DNA from: Paraspadella gotoi
Lineage: Eukaryota; Chaetognatha
Assembly: GCA_051294375.1 (NCBI GenBank)
Contig: CM119263.1
Coordinates: forward strand, 10,500,703-10,564,702
Direction of reading: 5' to 3'
Length of the DNA stretch: 64,000 nt
In this document: positions 31,879-45,500 of the stretch, piece by piece
Numbering within the stretch: the first letter of the stretch is position 1
Layout of the letters: each line of letters opens with the position of its first letter
Notes under the pieces: generated by a model
What the model saw: only the letters and a program-made list of their open reading frames with translations
Databases searched by the model: none
What the model was told of the DNA's origin: nothing
Position numbers and translations under genes: made by a program

Positions 31879-31891
31879 GTTGCCTGGCGAC
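31879..31891. promoter_or_regulatory. RFX-type X-box match
   Basis: GTTGCC-T-GGCGAC fits the RFX consensus RYYNYY-N(1-3)-RRNRAC exactly. It lies about 2.7 kb upstream of the Tubby start and 2.3 kb upstream of the DRC12 start, between two divergent cilium-related genes. Functional X-boxes usually sit closer to the start, so this is suggestive only. Confidence 0.35.
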
Positions 31892-33352
31892 GGAAGCGGA
31901 TGCGAGGCGAGGCTCGCCGCTTTTAGAGAGATCCTTGTTTGTCTGGCCTAACGATCGTATTTGCGCGATCCTAGGAGAACGTGATTTAAATCTAGAATGT
32001 AAATATAGATTGTGCAATTATGCAACTCGTGCAAATCTGTGCAGATTGTTGAGACTGAACGACAGCGAGAGTCGTCGATCATCGCTTCTCGCTCTTATCG
32101 ATTAGCGCAGCTTGTATATAAAAGATAAGCGCGGATTGATCAATAATTTTATTCCGGCAATAAATGCACGGATTGAGGTTAAGGTTTGCTTAGTTTAAGT
32201 ACACATGAACGCCCTTTTTTCTTTCTTTATTCTAATTTCTGACGTCGAATTCCGAAATGGAGACGAACCGAGGAATTTGAGCGAAAACGTTGAGACGCGG
32301 AATCGATTTTAGGCCCAAATCCGAAGCAAACATCTGCAACAAACATCTACGGCCTCTCGTCTTGGGTTTACGCAGGATTTCGGCCGGTTTCAACTTTCTT
32401 TTTTTCATTCTATTTGTTTTCCCGGTTTTTTATATTTATCGATTAAAGATTTACGAGGAACTAAGAAGCCAAAGCCACGTCTTAAGTGGTCGGTTTTTTT
32501 TGTTGACATTTTGTTTACGTTTTGCGGTCTTTTTTTAACATCGTGTGTTATTGAGATGAAGAACACCGGGAAGGGAAGAGGGGGGGAAGGGGTGGGAGGA
32601 AGACGAAGAGGAGGAGGTGGAGGAAGAAAAAAGGAGGAAGAGGAGGAAAGAACGAAATGGAGAAAAAAAAAAAAACTACGACCTTGTTCCATCAAAATCG
32701 GTCAACACGGGAAAAAGGACGAAGACCAACCTTGCCAGTCCCTTTTTTTCTTTCTCTGCTATCCATTTTTGATCGATATCTGTACTGATTTTTTTTATTT
32801 TAGTAAATAAAACAAAAATATCTCAATCACCAAGGACGTCAATAATCATCGTCGATAAGTATGAAAACTTAATTCGTCACTCGAAGATGACTCATTTGAC
32901 GTCATTTTAATTTGGACAGATTTCGTCGTCGCGGACAGCATCCGGTCGTCTCCACCGACTGACCAATCAGCGGCCAATCGGAGGTCGATCAACGGCCAAT
33001 CCGAAGCGAATCGACTTCCGATAATTTTTGATGAATTGGCTTTTTTGGGGGGATCGTTGAATACGGACAAGCGATACGATTCCGGAATGGACGTCACTCA
33101 AACAACAACAAGATGTTCGTATTATAGCGAATTAGAGCGAAAGAAAGTATCGTTTCTAAAAAAAGAATACAATAAGTCGAAAAGAAAGGACAATGAATGT
33201 TATTGGGCTCGGTCAGGCTGAATACTCTTGGTTTTACTCGACTGAGAAAATATGTAGACTTTTATAAGCATTCAGAATGTTCATGTTCCCTAAAACACTT
33301 TGCAGAATTTTTATCATCTATAAATTCGTCAGTTTGTTAATTACTTCTCTCA

Positions 33353-33389
<37 letters not shown>

Positions 33390-34208
33390 TCTCTCTTTTC
33401 CACTTACCCTTTAGTCGTCAACTATGAAATGTTCCTCTCCGAAGAGTAACAACGTGAGCGCTTGTGAATTTTTGCCAGCGAGTGACGATTACGTAATGTA
33501 GTCAATGTAATCAACCGAGGGAAACCGAGATTCCTTTCATCGACGGAATTTATTTACAAAAAGAAAAAAAAAGCGAGCGTGATTTATGTTGATTGATTCT
33601 CTTTTCGCGGTGAAGGACGAAATCAGCCGGAAACGCGTCTTCTTCGCCCGAGGGGGGACTATGTGACGGAGAAGCCTCGCGAATTTCGGCGTCGTCTTCG
33701 TCGTCGTCGTCGCCGCCAATTTCTCGGCCTCTGATTGGCGGATTCTGTCCTCAAGCAGCGGCGACGCAGCCTTCCTCCTTAGCAACCAAGCACTCGGCGT
33801 AAACAAATTTCGTCGTTAACGACGATTTCCCGATGGCATCACACGAGAGAGAGAGAGATAGAGAGAGAGAGAAAATTATTTACGTAAGCTATGTAAAACG
33901 TACTAAATGAAAACAAAGGAACAGACTTTTTTTAAAAATATACAAAATAACTTTCGTGTTCTCCCAGTGAGGCAACAACAATAACAAAAACGAAAACACG
34001 ACCGACCGCCTTCAAATCTCCGCTCTCTTGCTCTTTCGTCGTAAAATTTTATTTGCAATTTAGGATTTTTTTTATGTTTCGCACGCTAATCTTTTATCTT
34101 TTATCGCGTTTGTTTTAACTTTTTTAAATTTTTAGACAAACGGGGGAGAAAAACTATATAAACTAATGAATCTAGGTAAATTGAAAATTAAAAACTAAAT
34201 CATCAAAA

Positions 34209-35813
34209 ATGCCTCCCAAGAAAAAAGGCGCGAAGAAGAAAGGAAAAAAAGGAGAAGAGGGAGAATTGACGATCGAAGAAAAGTACAAGAAATCATTGGG
34301 TAAGATAAACAGACAATATATCGTGGTTGTGGGGGCTTAAATTGATTTTAAAAACACAAAGTAGTAAGAAAAAAAATTTTCTCTTTCAGCGGAAATCGAG
34401 TCGCTGAGAGATCATCTCAACATAAGAAAGGATCACGCGAGACGATCCCAAAGCGTTTGTGAGCAGTGGAAGGAGAGGATGGTGCAGGTACTATTGTGTT
34501 TCAGACAACTATGGTATATTTTTTTTATATGTTTAAGACATCATTTACTTTCAGGGGTTGAATATAAAAATTCGTCTCGGTAGTTTTATTTATTTAGTCA
34601 TTTGGACTCTATAATCTATATGTATCATTTCATAAAATTACATCATTTTATAATATGAAACCTTCTGTAATTGTGAAATGAATAAATAATTTATTGTACC
34701 TATTTCATAACGTTTTAGGACAATAGAAATCTTCCTAATAGCCGACAATTCTCTTTTAATTTCTCATTCACATTATTGCAAAATGTAAAATTTCAATTTT
34801 GTAAAAGAAAATATCGTATAAGGGCTCATGAATCTGATTTTAGGCACACGAAGAGCTGGAAGTCTATGCCAGCGATTACAAGTCTGTGCGAGCAGACATG
34901 ACGAGGCAGTACAAAACAATGCAGGTAAAAGAAAAAAAATCACGATTCATTTATTGTAATAATTCCTTAATAATTTCATTATTTCGTCCGTCCTTCATCA
35001 GAACGAGTTTTTAATTCACGCTCAAGAGTTGGAGATCGAGAATTCGAAGCTTCGAGAGAAGTTGGCTTCGCGCGACGAGGAATTGGAGAGACTGACGATG
35101 GAGAACGAGAGGATCGTCGCCGAGAAGGACGCCAAGATCGAAGATCTGCAGGTCGGTGGATCTTGCTAGCTGGAGTTGAGGACAGTGGCGCCGCTGCGAG
35201 TTTCGTGTCGAAAATTATTGAGACACCTGCTTCTGCAGGACTGAATCTGAATGGGTTGTTTTGAGAATTATATACATTATACAATGTCGCGCAAAAAAAA
35301 AAAAAAAATAAGACACTAGGTAGCTTTAAATACATCACCATTTCTTTTTTAATTTTGAGAAAGTATATATGAAAAGTATAGCTCTTTTAAAGCGCTATCG
35401 ATTGGTGCAAGAAAAATTCGAATTCGTATTCAAATCTAAATTTGGATTACGACAAAACGAATTCTCTCGAATTAGTACATTTAATCTCTCTCTTTAATCT
35501 CTTTAATCTCTATAATCTCTTTAATCAACGGCGCGACGATTATTATCGTTTAATCCCGACGTCCTCTGAAAATTTCAGTTGCAAATTCGACATCTCGAAA
35601 AATCGTACGAGGGCATTCTATACAAGACTCTGGATTCATTGACGGAAAAGCTGGCCGTTGCCTACAAAGAGTGGGAAAAGGAATCAATGTGGATTCAGGT
35701 GCATACAACTTTGGTCATTTGGTTGTCTTAACGTTCTATCAATATTCAATTATTTTCAGATAAAACACAAGGAGGAACTGATGTCTTTCGGAATAAAGCC
35801 GTTAGAATATTAA
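34209..35813 (+). CDS. DRC12: Dynein regulatory complex subunit 12 (CCDC153)
   Basis: Six exons join in phase to 197 residues: 34209-34299, 34390-34487, 34844-34924, 35002-35151, 35579-35698, 35760-35813. All introns are GT-AG. The protein begins MPPKKKGAKKKGKKG, a lysine-rich leader like that of vertebrate CCDC153. It then has LRDHLNIRKDHARR (the family's LRDHLALRRDEARR) and a long coiled coil covering about residues 30-175. It ends in KHKEELMSFGIKPLEY, comparable to the family's HKEQQRQFGLTPP. DRC12 is a coiled-coil subunit of the nexin-dynein regulatory complex of motile cilia. Length matches the family (about 200 residues). An AATAAA signal lies near 35994. Confidence 0.93.
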
Positions 35814-36557
35814 TAGAAGATATATTCATTTTTGAGGGACACCTCGTTTGATTCCTGTTGAATGTTTTATTATATATTTTGTGTTAGACTATGAGTATAA
35901 CTTGGTTTAAATCAAATTCTTATTTTTATTTTATTGGCGTTTTTGATGTGCGTTAGTCACAATTTTTTTCAGTTTATACATGAATGTACAAAAATAAAAT
36001 TCAGAATAAAAAAAAATATGAGAGCGCATTTCACAAGCAAGCAAAGTATTTAAGAAAACCCTATTTAACTTAGGCTAGAAATCTCACTTGAAAATACTTG
36101 CGTAATCACGTGATTGAAAAAGCGTTGGACAATACCGCCATTCAGATCAATTATGAAGTTCAACAAAAACAGAGATTCAATTTAAGCGGTGAAAATTTAA
36201 AACGTTAGAATGAATAGACAGCGTTAAGAAGCTTTACGCAGTTAAAATATGATCAATCAAGAAGGAACATGTAAGCAAAAGGTTAAACATGTAAAAAAGA
36301 TATTCAAAAAGATCTTATGATTGATGTTGCCACAAAACGTCACGAAAATTTATGAATCGTAGAAAAAAATTTGCGAATAAAGAATCTTTAACTCATCCCG
36401 AAAGATGTTTAAATTTTGTCAAAGTTGCACAAAATTTGCAAGGATACGGTGAAGCTTTGACGTCCATAATGATACAATTCTGTCATTCCTTTGCTATCAT
36501 TGGACATGTCATCGGGCATCATAAGTCTCATAAAATCAAATCTTCAGTCTTCACTCA

Positions 36558-39500
36558 TCACTTGTTGTATCGTCTTCTCTCATTGAATCTTCTCTTTAAG
36601 AAATAATGATGAAGGAAATGGTCGAGACATTCTAAGAGTGTCACAAATGTGGCCCCGACCAACAAACCCATGGCACCTCCAATGTCGCCTGTTAGAAACA
36701 AAAGAGCAAGGTGTTCATGAACATAAACTTTTTTAAGTAACTACTACTATTCATCAAATACTATGAAGTCTACACAATGTTAAAAAAAACATTACAAGAA
36801 TATTAGGGAGATGTGGAAATAATGAAAATATTAGAAATAATTTCTTGAGAATCAAGATTTAAATAGAAGTCGCGGGACAAACATAATAGATTACACTTAC
36901 TAAGTAACGCGAAGAAGTCATAGGCCTGTTGCTGCTCGATTTTCTGGTAACTCAATTCGCGGAAGAAAAAGTCAATGAACAAAAAGTTGTCCCTAAAAAA
37001 AATATTTTATTTTCTACTTTTGTTTTGGTCTGCATAGAATTTGTTCTGTCAGTTTGAATCTTTTCTTTTCTTTTCTTTTCTTTTCTTTTCTTTTCTTTTC
37101 TTTTCTTTTTTTTTCTTTTCTTTTCTCTGTTTTCCTTTTATCATTTTTTTTCCTCCGTTTTCCTTTTATCATTTTCGTTTTTCTGTTTTCCTTTTTTTCT
37201 TTTCTTTTCTCTATTTTCCTTTTTTTCTTTTCTTTTCTCTGTTTTCCTTTGTTTTTCTTTTCTCTGTTTTCCTTTTTTCTTTCCTTTCCTTTCCTTTCCT
37301 TCTTTTTCCCGTTTTTTACTACGAATATAAGAATTCTTTTTCTTTTTCATCTCTCGTTGTCTATTCTTTCTTTTCTTTCCTTCCCCACCGTACTTGACAA
37401 AGTCTTCATCGATGGCGCTGCTCCGCTGGAACAGACCAAGACCCGCGGAGAAGATGGCGAAAGCCTCGAGGAATTCCTCGTCACGAGTCCCGATGATGAT
37501 ATCCATGGAAACGTCGGACGCGAGGTTCGCCATTTGCGCTCGGATCTCCTCTCGTTTCTCCTCGAACGTCTCTAGAAAAGCTGGAGGCGGTGGAGGAGGG
37601 GGAGATTGGTGGAAATTTGGAATGTGAAGAACCTATAGTTTGAAATTTGGTTCAAAGAGGTAGATGTAAAGTTGTCTAAAATTATTTTTAAAAACAGGAT
37701 TATTGACAGAACGTTTTAAGGAGTTAGAAAAACGTATATAAAAATGTAATAAGAAAACGTGCATTCATCGAAAATCAAAAATACGAAATCAAGTTTTATC
37801 AAACTACCACGATAACCCGTAAAGGAAATTTAACTACGTAGAATTGAGATAGAGGGCTCTCCAGTCGATCTTTACCGACAATAGTAATCTGAAGATAAAC
37901 TTTGAAAATCTAGCGCCGATCCTACGCAAAAATGGCTCTCAACACGCGTTAAAGCAATCTCTTTGCATTAAACAATCTAATCGCACTAATTGCGGAAAAA
38001 GAAAAAAGTAAACGCCATCGCATTCGATATCAAAAGATTACAGTTTACTCACGTTTAAGAAAACCCTTGAAAATTTCACGACACTGGAATTAGTTAATGG
38101 ACGATCAACGATTCTTTCGAAAAATCAACGATTCTGTGCGAGCAGCAAATGGACCTGTGTGGTTCTTAAATTCGTGAAGGGCCTTTGAATTTTCGTTGCG
38201 GAGAATGTGGCCCCAGAATTCCTCGAACGACTGCGCCATGGGCTGCATCTTGTCTTTGAGGAGATGGGCGCGGCTACGAATCTCCGTCAGGAAAAGTTTG
38301 ACCTTTGACAAAACATATCTTCTACAGGATGATATTATGAGGTTATTGTCTTATAACTAGGTGAACTTTGGAGGAAAACTAAAATTGGTGATTATTATAA
38401 TAAATCATAAATTCTATAGACACCAAAACGATACTTAAGTACGAAAAAAACAAACAAACAACAAAACAAAAACAAACAAAAACAAAGGAACCTCTTTAAA
38501 AAGTAATTCTGTCTTTTCGTCCGTTGTGAATTTCGCCAAATCTATTTTTTTCGAGTTCGGATCCGATAAATAATTTTTGGCCTTTGAGTCGATCGTTTCC
38601 ATCCGCGACCATGAGCTTAAGAAGGGGGGGGTGAGTTGCTGCATTATTAAATTAAGTAACAACGTTAAGACTCAATGTTCTCCAATTTTTGTTCTAGTTT
38701 CAAGGTCGATGTTCTTTTTAATGGCTAAATTGTTCAACAGACAGAACCAGGAATTACAAACCCGTTCTGGAGGGTGACAAGATAAGCGCTGAGTCCCGCC
38801 AAATCTGATGACATATCTTTCACTTTGTTTTTTACGAGTTCAAAGGATCCGTGGAAGGTTGATTGCCAGTCATGTAGCAAAAGCTGGGAATTTATTAAGT
38901 TATGATTGAATAAATGGAAAAATTGAATAGAAAATGGTAAACACGAAAGAGCATGACCTGAAATATTACATACTATTACATATATTGGTTGTACCAATTT
39001 CATAGATAAAAAAAAACACCATTAGCCTCTCTCAGGTCTGCACTAGAACATGGACGCTTCATCCAATCATCTACCTTACGCAGCACGCACCTTGATCGGA
39101 CGGTGAAAGTGTTTCTCGTCGAGCTCGGCACGACTGTGCGATAGTCGCTTCAGGTAGTGTCGAAAGTTGTGCATGGCCTTGTCCAGCGCGGCCGCGTCTA
39201 GGACCTCCCCGCCCTCGCACTTATCCAGCAAATCCAGCACGGCGTCAATGGCTCGAGACTTGAAGTGGGCGACGCGATCGAAGAATGAGGCGACGTGGGA
39301 GTCGAAGTCCGGTTGGTCAGAGATGTAGGCTTTGGGGATGGAGGCGAGGTCGACTGACCGGGGGGGGTGGTGGTGAAGATGGGAGAGGGAGAATGGGGGA
39401 GGATGGAAGAATGAAATAGAAAAAGGGGAGTAAAAGAAGAGAAGAGAGAGAGAAATGGAAGGAAATAATTAATAAACCACGAGATACTAAAAAGAAGGGC

Positions 39501-42500
39501 GAACTCGAAACGGAATACTGTAGGAATCGATGAAATTGGTTTGTCCCCTGACAAATCTGCGTTACTTCGACGACTGTCCGTTTATCCCTCAGTTCGTCTC
39601 TCCGTCTGCCGACCGTCCCCCGTGACTCCCGTATATATATACTTGATTGGCAGGGCGAATGAGGAGTTAGGGAATTTTGCAGGGTGGTGCTTATAATTCG
39701 AGCCTCTGTGCCGCCCCGCTCACCATCAAGACACTTTTTCGCCGCGGCCGTCTTTTTCCCTTTGCTGTCAAACTTGTCATAACAGGCTCTGGCTTCGGGT
39801 GACATGTTGTCTTTGCTCCAAATGAATTTGCACGTCTTGTAGCTGTTGATCGTCTGGTAAATATTATTATTAATAGCTATATTCTCATTTATTATATTTT
39901 ATAACTTCAACAAAAGTAATCAAATTGTTTTAAAAATAGAAGGCTGAAGATTACCATAATTGAAAATAGGATAGTTTTAATTTGTAAGATAATACGTGCT
40001 GGAAAGAATTTGGATTCTAAATTAAAACTAAAGAGCTACGAAAAAGACACATTCATCCAGATAAAAATTCTAGTTAGCTTTTGTGGCCAAAAAATTTTAG
40101 TCTTTGTCCTTACGTTCCTTCTCACTTACCTTGTCCATACTTTTATTGGTCTCACTCAAATAAAAGTCATAGTTGTGAATAATATCTTCTATTTTGTAGG
40201 CCATTGTTTTTTTAAGTGTGGCTTCCGAGGTTTTGTTGAGCTCGATCAGGGCCCGCTTCAAACTGTTCTCTGCGCCGTAAAATGCCTCAACTAAGGGAAG
40301 GGGATTGCAGTTAAAACTTTCTTTCACCCAAAGGGAAAAGAACAAAAAGAAATCACATGTCTTTATCAGTCTTTATTTGTTGACTGCTTTCCGCCATTAC
40401 AAGCTATTAGTATTACAAGTAAATCAATGTGTTTATTAACATTTTGTTCTGATAATACACATAAAACTTTTACCTAACGGCGAGTAGAATCGTTGATCAT
40501 AAACTTCGAAAACACGGTAGAATTTCCACCTGATAGAAAATAAAATTGCTTCACATGTAAAAATATATAAATTTACGAAGTTTTTGCGAACATAAATAAT
40601 GAAATACTATCACCAGAGCCTGTCGAAAGACAGTGGTAGTTTTTATATTGGTTGTGAGACGGTATATTCACACTGCCTCACAGCCAACTTCATTCAGCCA
40701 ATCCCATTGGCTCAGAGGGGGAACGCCGGAACGCACCATGACTATCCCAAGCGTTACGTTCCATCCACAGTCCTGATCTAAGCGAGACCGTCCTAGGGTA
40801 ACCGCGCCAGTGGCAAGAGGCGCCACTGAGGGTGGGAATTCCCTAAAGCCAACATTATGATGCCCCATCCCAATGGGCCTCACAGACAGCCCGGCTGTTG
40901 TTAAATTTGAAACAATCTCTGTTCCACAGCGACTATAAATCCAATATAATAAGGAATTATCATTATCAATAGTTAAATTATATAATTATCTACCTGAGAA
41001 TGAACTCCATCTGCTCGAAGGCATAATCGTGCTTCTCCTTTGCGTCGTACAAAGTCCGATTGAGTTCCTTCAGCGCCTCCGACGCTTTGACGAGGACTTC
41101 GGGGAACTTCTCGAAGAGAAGGAAGCGCATCGAGTCCGTCGTGTTCAACATCCGGGTGAAGACGGTTTCGTCTTCGTCTCTAAGGGAAGTTGGAAGGAGG
41201 TGAGGAAAATAATCAAGAGGCTATAAACAAAAAAATAAATAATATTCGTATTATTAGCATTTACCGTTCTTTTATCGGTAAAAAACAGTGTTGTGAACCA
41301 ATGTAAGGTCTCAAGATATGACATTTTTAAGAAATAAGTAAGAAAATAATAAATAATTCCTATGACGATTTTTAAAAACAGGGCTTATACTGAACACCAT
41401 GTACTAAGAAATGCTAACTTACCTTACCATACCGCAGTAAAATGAATGAATGAAAATTGGCTGCTCATCAACCGACAACGAACTCACCTGACGGACTTCG
41501 TGACGCGTTGATGAACTTCCTGCGCGTAGTTGTACTTCCGCTTGATATCCTCGATCTTCGGGTCGAGGAGCAACTTGTATAATTTTTGCTTGGACAGAGA
41601 AGAGTAGGAGATTGTGGGGTTGAACACGTAGTCGTTGCAGGGCACGGGGCATTCGCACGTGCTCCGTCTCGCTCGCTCGGCGATGGTGTCGTTGCGACAA
41701 TGGCTCTTCTCTTGCGAGAGGAGGGACTCTGAAAAGCATAAGAGAGATGGATTGAAAAGAAAAGAAAATCGGTAAAAGAAATAGAGAACAAAAATCAAAT
41801 AAAAAGTGAAAATAAAAACATATGTACGTATGAAAAAGGAAAGCACGAGAGAAAATTTCCCCCCCCCCCTTAAAAACTACTATAAAAAAATTACTTTTTA
41901 TATTCTAACCTTCCGCCTCCGGGAGGCAAGTCAAATACTCTTTCAGATTGCAATAAACGGGATTCGGTTCATCTTGCGGCGGCATGAAGTGATCCTTGCA
42001 GCCGCAGTGTTCCTTCAAATAGTTGGACGTCTTGTCCATCTTGCACTTGGTTCGCGTGTAGTTGTCCGTCTTGTAAGACTGGTAGACCCACTTGGAGATG
42101 CAATCGCCGTGAGGATCCGGCAGATTGTGTAACTGTTTAGGATTTACATTTATTTGATTTGATTTTATTTTAATCATTTTTCTTACTTTATTTTTATCCT
42201 ATTTTTATTTATTAACTCCGACATTGATACAATCGAAATTAATAATTAATTTAATTTTTTAAAAAATTTATAACAATAACAAAGACCTTGTTTCACCTCG
42301 AGTAACTCGATTCCGACGAGCGCGTGAGACCCAGGGGGAACGGTGACCCCGAGATCCTTCACGAACGGAACTTCGTCTTTTTCAAAAATCAATACTTTCA
42401 CACCCGCGGATCCGCTGCTGCCTGCGAGGGTGAAACAGATGAGCTTTTCACAATTGGCAAGTTTTCTTTCGCTTTCCTCAATTACAGGAATAATTTTTTT

Positions 42501-45500
42501 CATTTTCTCACCAGCCATGTACTCGTACTGTTCCAAATTAATTCCGAGCTTGAGGCCGACATCCGAGCCGACGTCGTTCACCTTAATTGATTGCGTAATA
42601 TTTTAATTTCAATTAGGAAATATTTACAATATATATTTCAAAAAAATATATATATACCGTAAGTATTGGTCCGGATCACTGCCGTTTTCACGACGTTAAA
42701 ATTTAAAATTTAAAACGACCTTCGGTCCTGACCTGCATGTCCTTTCCCGATTCGCCGTTGTAGATAAAGCAAACCCCAAAATCGGTGAAAGTCGGTTTAA
42801 ATACCGACGACGAACATTGATGCCCGGCATATTGACAGCTGTAATTTAGGGAAGATCGGGGGGGGGAGAGGAAGAGTTAAAAGAATGAAATTAGCGCGGA
42901 TTAAAACAAAAAAAATTAAGTGTTTAATTCTAATCCGCTTTTGATTTTGGGAAATCTTATTTGAAAAAGAAAGAAAATGATCGCGGGCTGAATCAAAATG
43001 CGTGAGGATTATCTTTCATACACATGTTTGTGAGTAAAATTAAAAAGTTAAATTGAATGTGGATAACCTCGGTCAGTATATTGACTCAAAAATTATTTAA
43101 CTAACTTAAGTGATTTATTGCCTCTCACTGGAAAACTGAATCATCTAAAAATAAAATGAATAAACATTTTCTAATAATATAGTTCATTTGGAGATATGTT
43201 ACGTATGTCAGCATATCCACGATAAAATAATACAATCAGTCATCATCATTCAAAAAGGAAAATAACGAAAATATGAAAAAACTGAAAAACTACATACATA
43301 GATATTACATACATACGTACATATGATATATATAATTAACAATCAATCAAATTACAACAGAAAAAAGCAAATAAAAATTAAGTCCATAAGGTAGCTTGGC
43401 AATTTGTATTAAAATAAAATCAAACAATCATACAAGTGGCTACAGGTTAGTCCATACTCAATAAGTAATCAAACAGAGGTGCACAACACAACGCCCTCAA
43501 TCGGCCATGCACGAGACGATATCCGTAAAAATCTCCGGGAAGTGAGCGATGTCCTTCCATCCTTCGGTCTTAAGGACCGACTTGGCGTTGCGCTTGACAA
43601 AGGCGAGGCAGTCGGCCTTGAGATCTTCGCATCCGTGAAGGTGACTCAACCGGAGAAATCGGCAGACGTTGTCCGTCGTTACCGCCCCCTTCATCGTCTC
43701 CACGCAGACGACCTTCAACTCTGTCAGTCCCATCTCGTCCACCTTAGGCAGCATGGACGGCGCCAGTCGTTCCACCTCGGAGTCGACGGCGCCGGCGTAG
43801 ATGAAGCGGAGGACGCCGAGGAAGGCGTCGGCGTCGACTCCGACGACCTCGACGCGTCCGCCACGATCTTCGCTCATCCCCGAAGCGAACATCTTGGCGA
43901 AGTAGGCCGAGCGCGCCTTCAGCACGCAACGGTGGGCGGGAATCTCTTGGCCGTCCACGGCGACGACGACGTCGGCGTCGGCGCCCGTCTCCAGGAGCTT
44001 CGAGAAGTCCGTCAGCAGCGTCGAGGTCGCCTTGGAGGCAAGCTCGTCTCGGGAACGTCGATTGGGTGTCGAGCAGAAGAGTTCGAAGCGAATCCGGGTC
44101 CCGGAAGTAGGCGTGGCCGAACGTCAATTTTTTTCTTGTTTTACAGGTTTAATTCGTTTACTTAAATTTGAACGGTCCACATACGATAATATTATTTTAT
44201 TAAAATTATTTGGCCTATCCAGAAGTTATTGAGATATAGATATTAGAGGGGAGAGGATAGGATATAAGGATATATATAGGGATATACCTCATATATATAA
44301 TAGTATATCATAAAATTAGACAATCAAGGCAGATTTTTATGTAGTTATTTGTTATCTAATTATTAAAACGAGTAGAATTTGATTAGTGGTTATATATTAC
44401 ATTTTATTTGAGTTCGGCCTCGTCTACTCGAAACGCGTCTCCTCGCGAAGACGGGAAAGGCGTCCACGAGATCGGAGAAGACGATCGAGTCCCGGCGCGT
44501 CAATTCGCGGTGACGTCGCGGGGCGGGGACGTCAACATTCCCACCGTCGGAGTGGGCGTGCGTCGTCGCCGTCGCCGTAATAGACGAAGATGTTGACGGT
44601 GACGGAATTGCAGAAGGGAAACCGAAGGAGAAATTAATGGCGTGGCGGCGTTTGCATCTGGAACGCAACGGTGGCTTCAATGCAATGAGCGTCAATTTTT
44701 TAACGAGATATTTTTTTTAAAATCTTTTTTTTTTTTTAAATATCAAAATCTATACAATCGTGACAAAACAAAAGAGGATCAGCGCCACGAAAGTTAAACG
44801 TCATCTATAATAAAAACCGTAAGACGATATCTCTGAATTTAAGAAGAAAAAGCTATTTTAACCGAATAGTAATAATAATTGTTAATTCAAAAAATCATTT
44901 ATTTTAAGTTTTGATACGTTTGATGTGAGAAAAAACTTAAAAAAACATATGTTTGAGCTTTTATAAATAGATTTTGTCATCTCATACGTTGAAAATGTGT
45001 CGACCTCGTGTCGGTCCCTTGCCAAGCCCAGTTGGTCAAAGAGTGTGTCTTCACCTGAATAATACAGCCGTATCCATTAGCTGCGCTTCCGTCCGTCCTT
45101 TTTACGACCAAACTGCGAAGGTTGTTGAGCGGAGTGTCCGTTCCTTTGCTGCTCGGCAGGATTTCCGTGAGCAAGAACTCCCCGCACACTTTGGCGGACA
45201 TGGCTAGATTATGTGTTGGAATCTAAAGTCGGTTGACGTGCGCAGGTTGTACGAAGTTTACCCACCGTTTGAAGACTGGATTGATTCAACACGGTCATGA
45301 GTCAACTAACCAGTTTTCTTTTCCACCAACACAAAGGGAATATAAAAAAAAAATGTGGCTGAGCTTGAAGCGTTCCGTTGCCTCGGCTCTATTAGTTTTT
45401 TTTTAATTTATAATTTTTTAAATTTTCAAATAATAAGTAATAGGAATAATTTACATTATTGTAGCGAATCCTAAATTTTCCTCTCGTATATTATAGTTAA

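Larger units (their letters stand above)
29158..34208. other. Intergenic region between Tubby and DRC12
   Basis: Divergent intergenic region of about 5 kb. It holds an RFX X-box match at 31879-31891, a cluster of three CCAAT motifs at 32961-33000, CRE-like TGACGTCA-type words near 32895 and 33090, and a TATA-like TATATAAAAG near 32115. Several GC-rich short frames occur on the minus strand: an 81-residue acidic frame at 31452-31697 and frames near 32846-33097 and 33540-33810. None can be joined convincingly into a gene, although an unrecognised minus-strand gene is possible here. Confidence 0.5.

Noticed and set aside
37389-37394. Donor G-GTGGGG for channel exon 37394-37571
   Set aside because: It gives the wrong phase for the next exon. 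The donor AA-GTACGG five bases upstream in gene direction restores the conserved pre-TM2 sequence.
40600-40640. Hammerhead-like ribozyme (hairpin with a GAAA loop)
   Set aside because: The stem-loop is present but the CUGAUGA core is missing.
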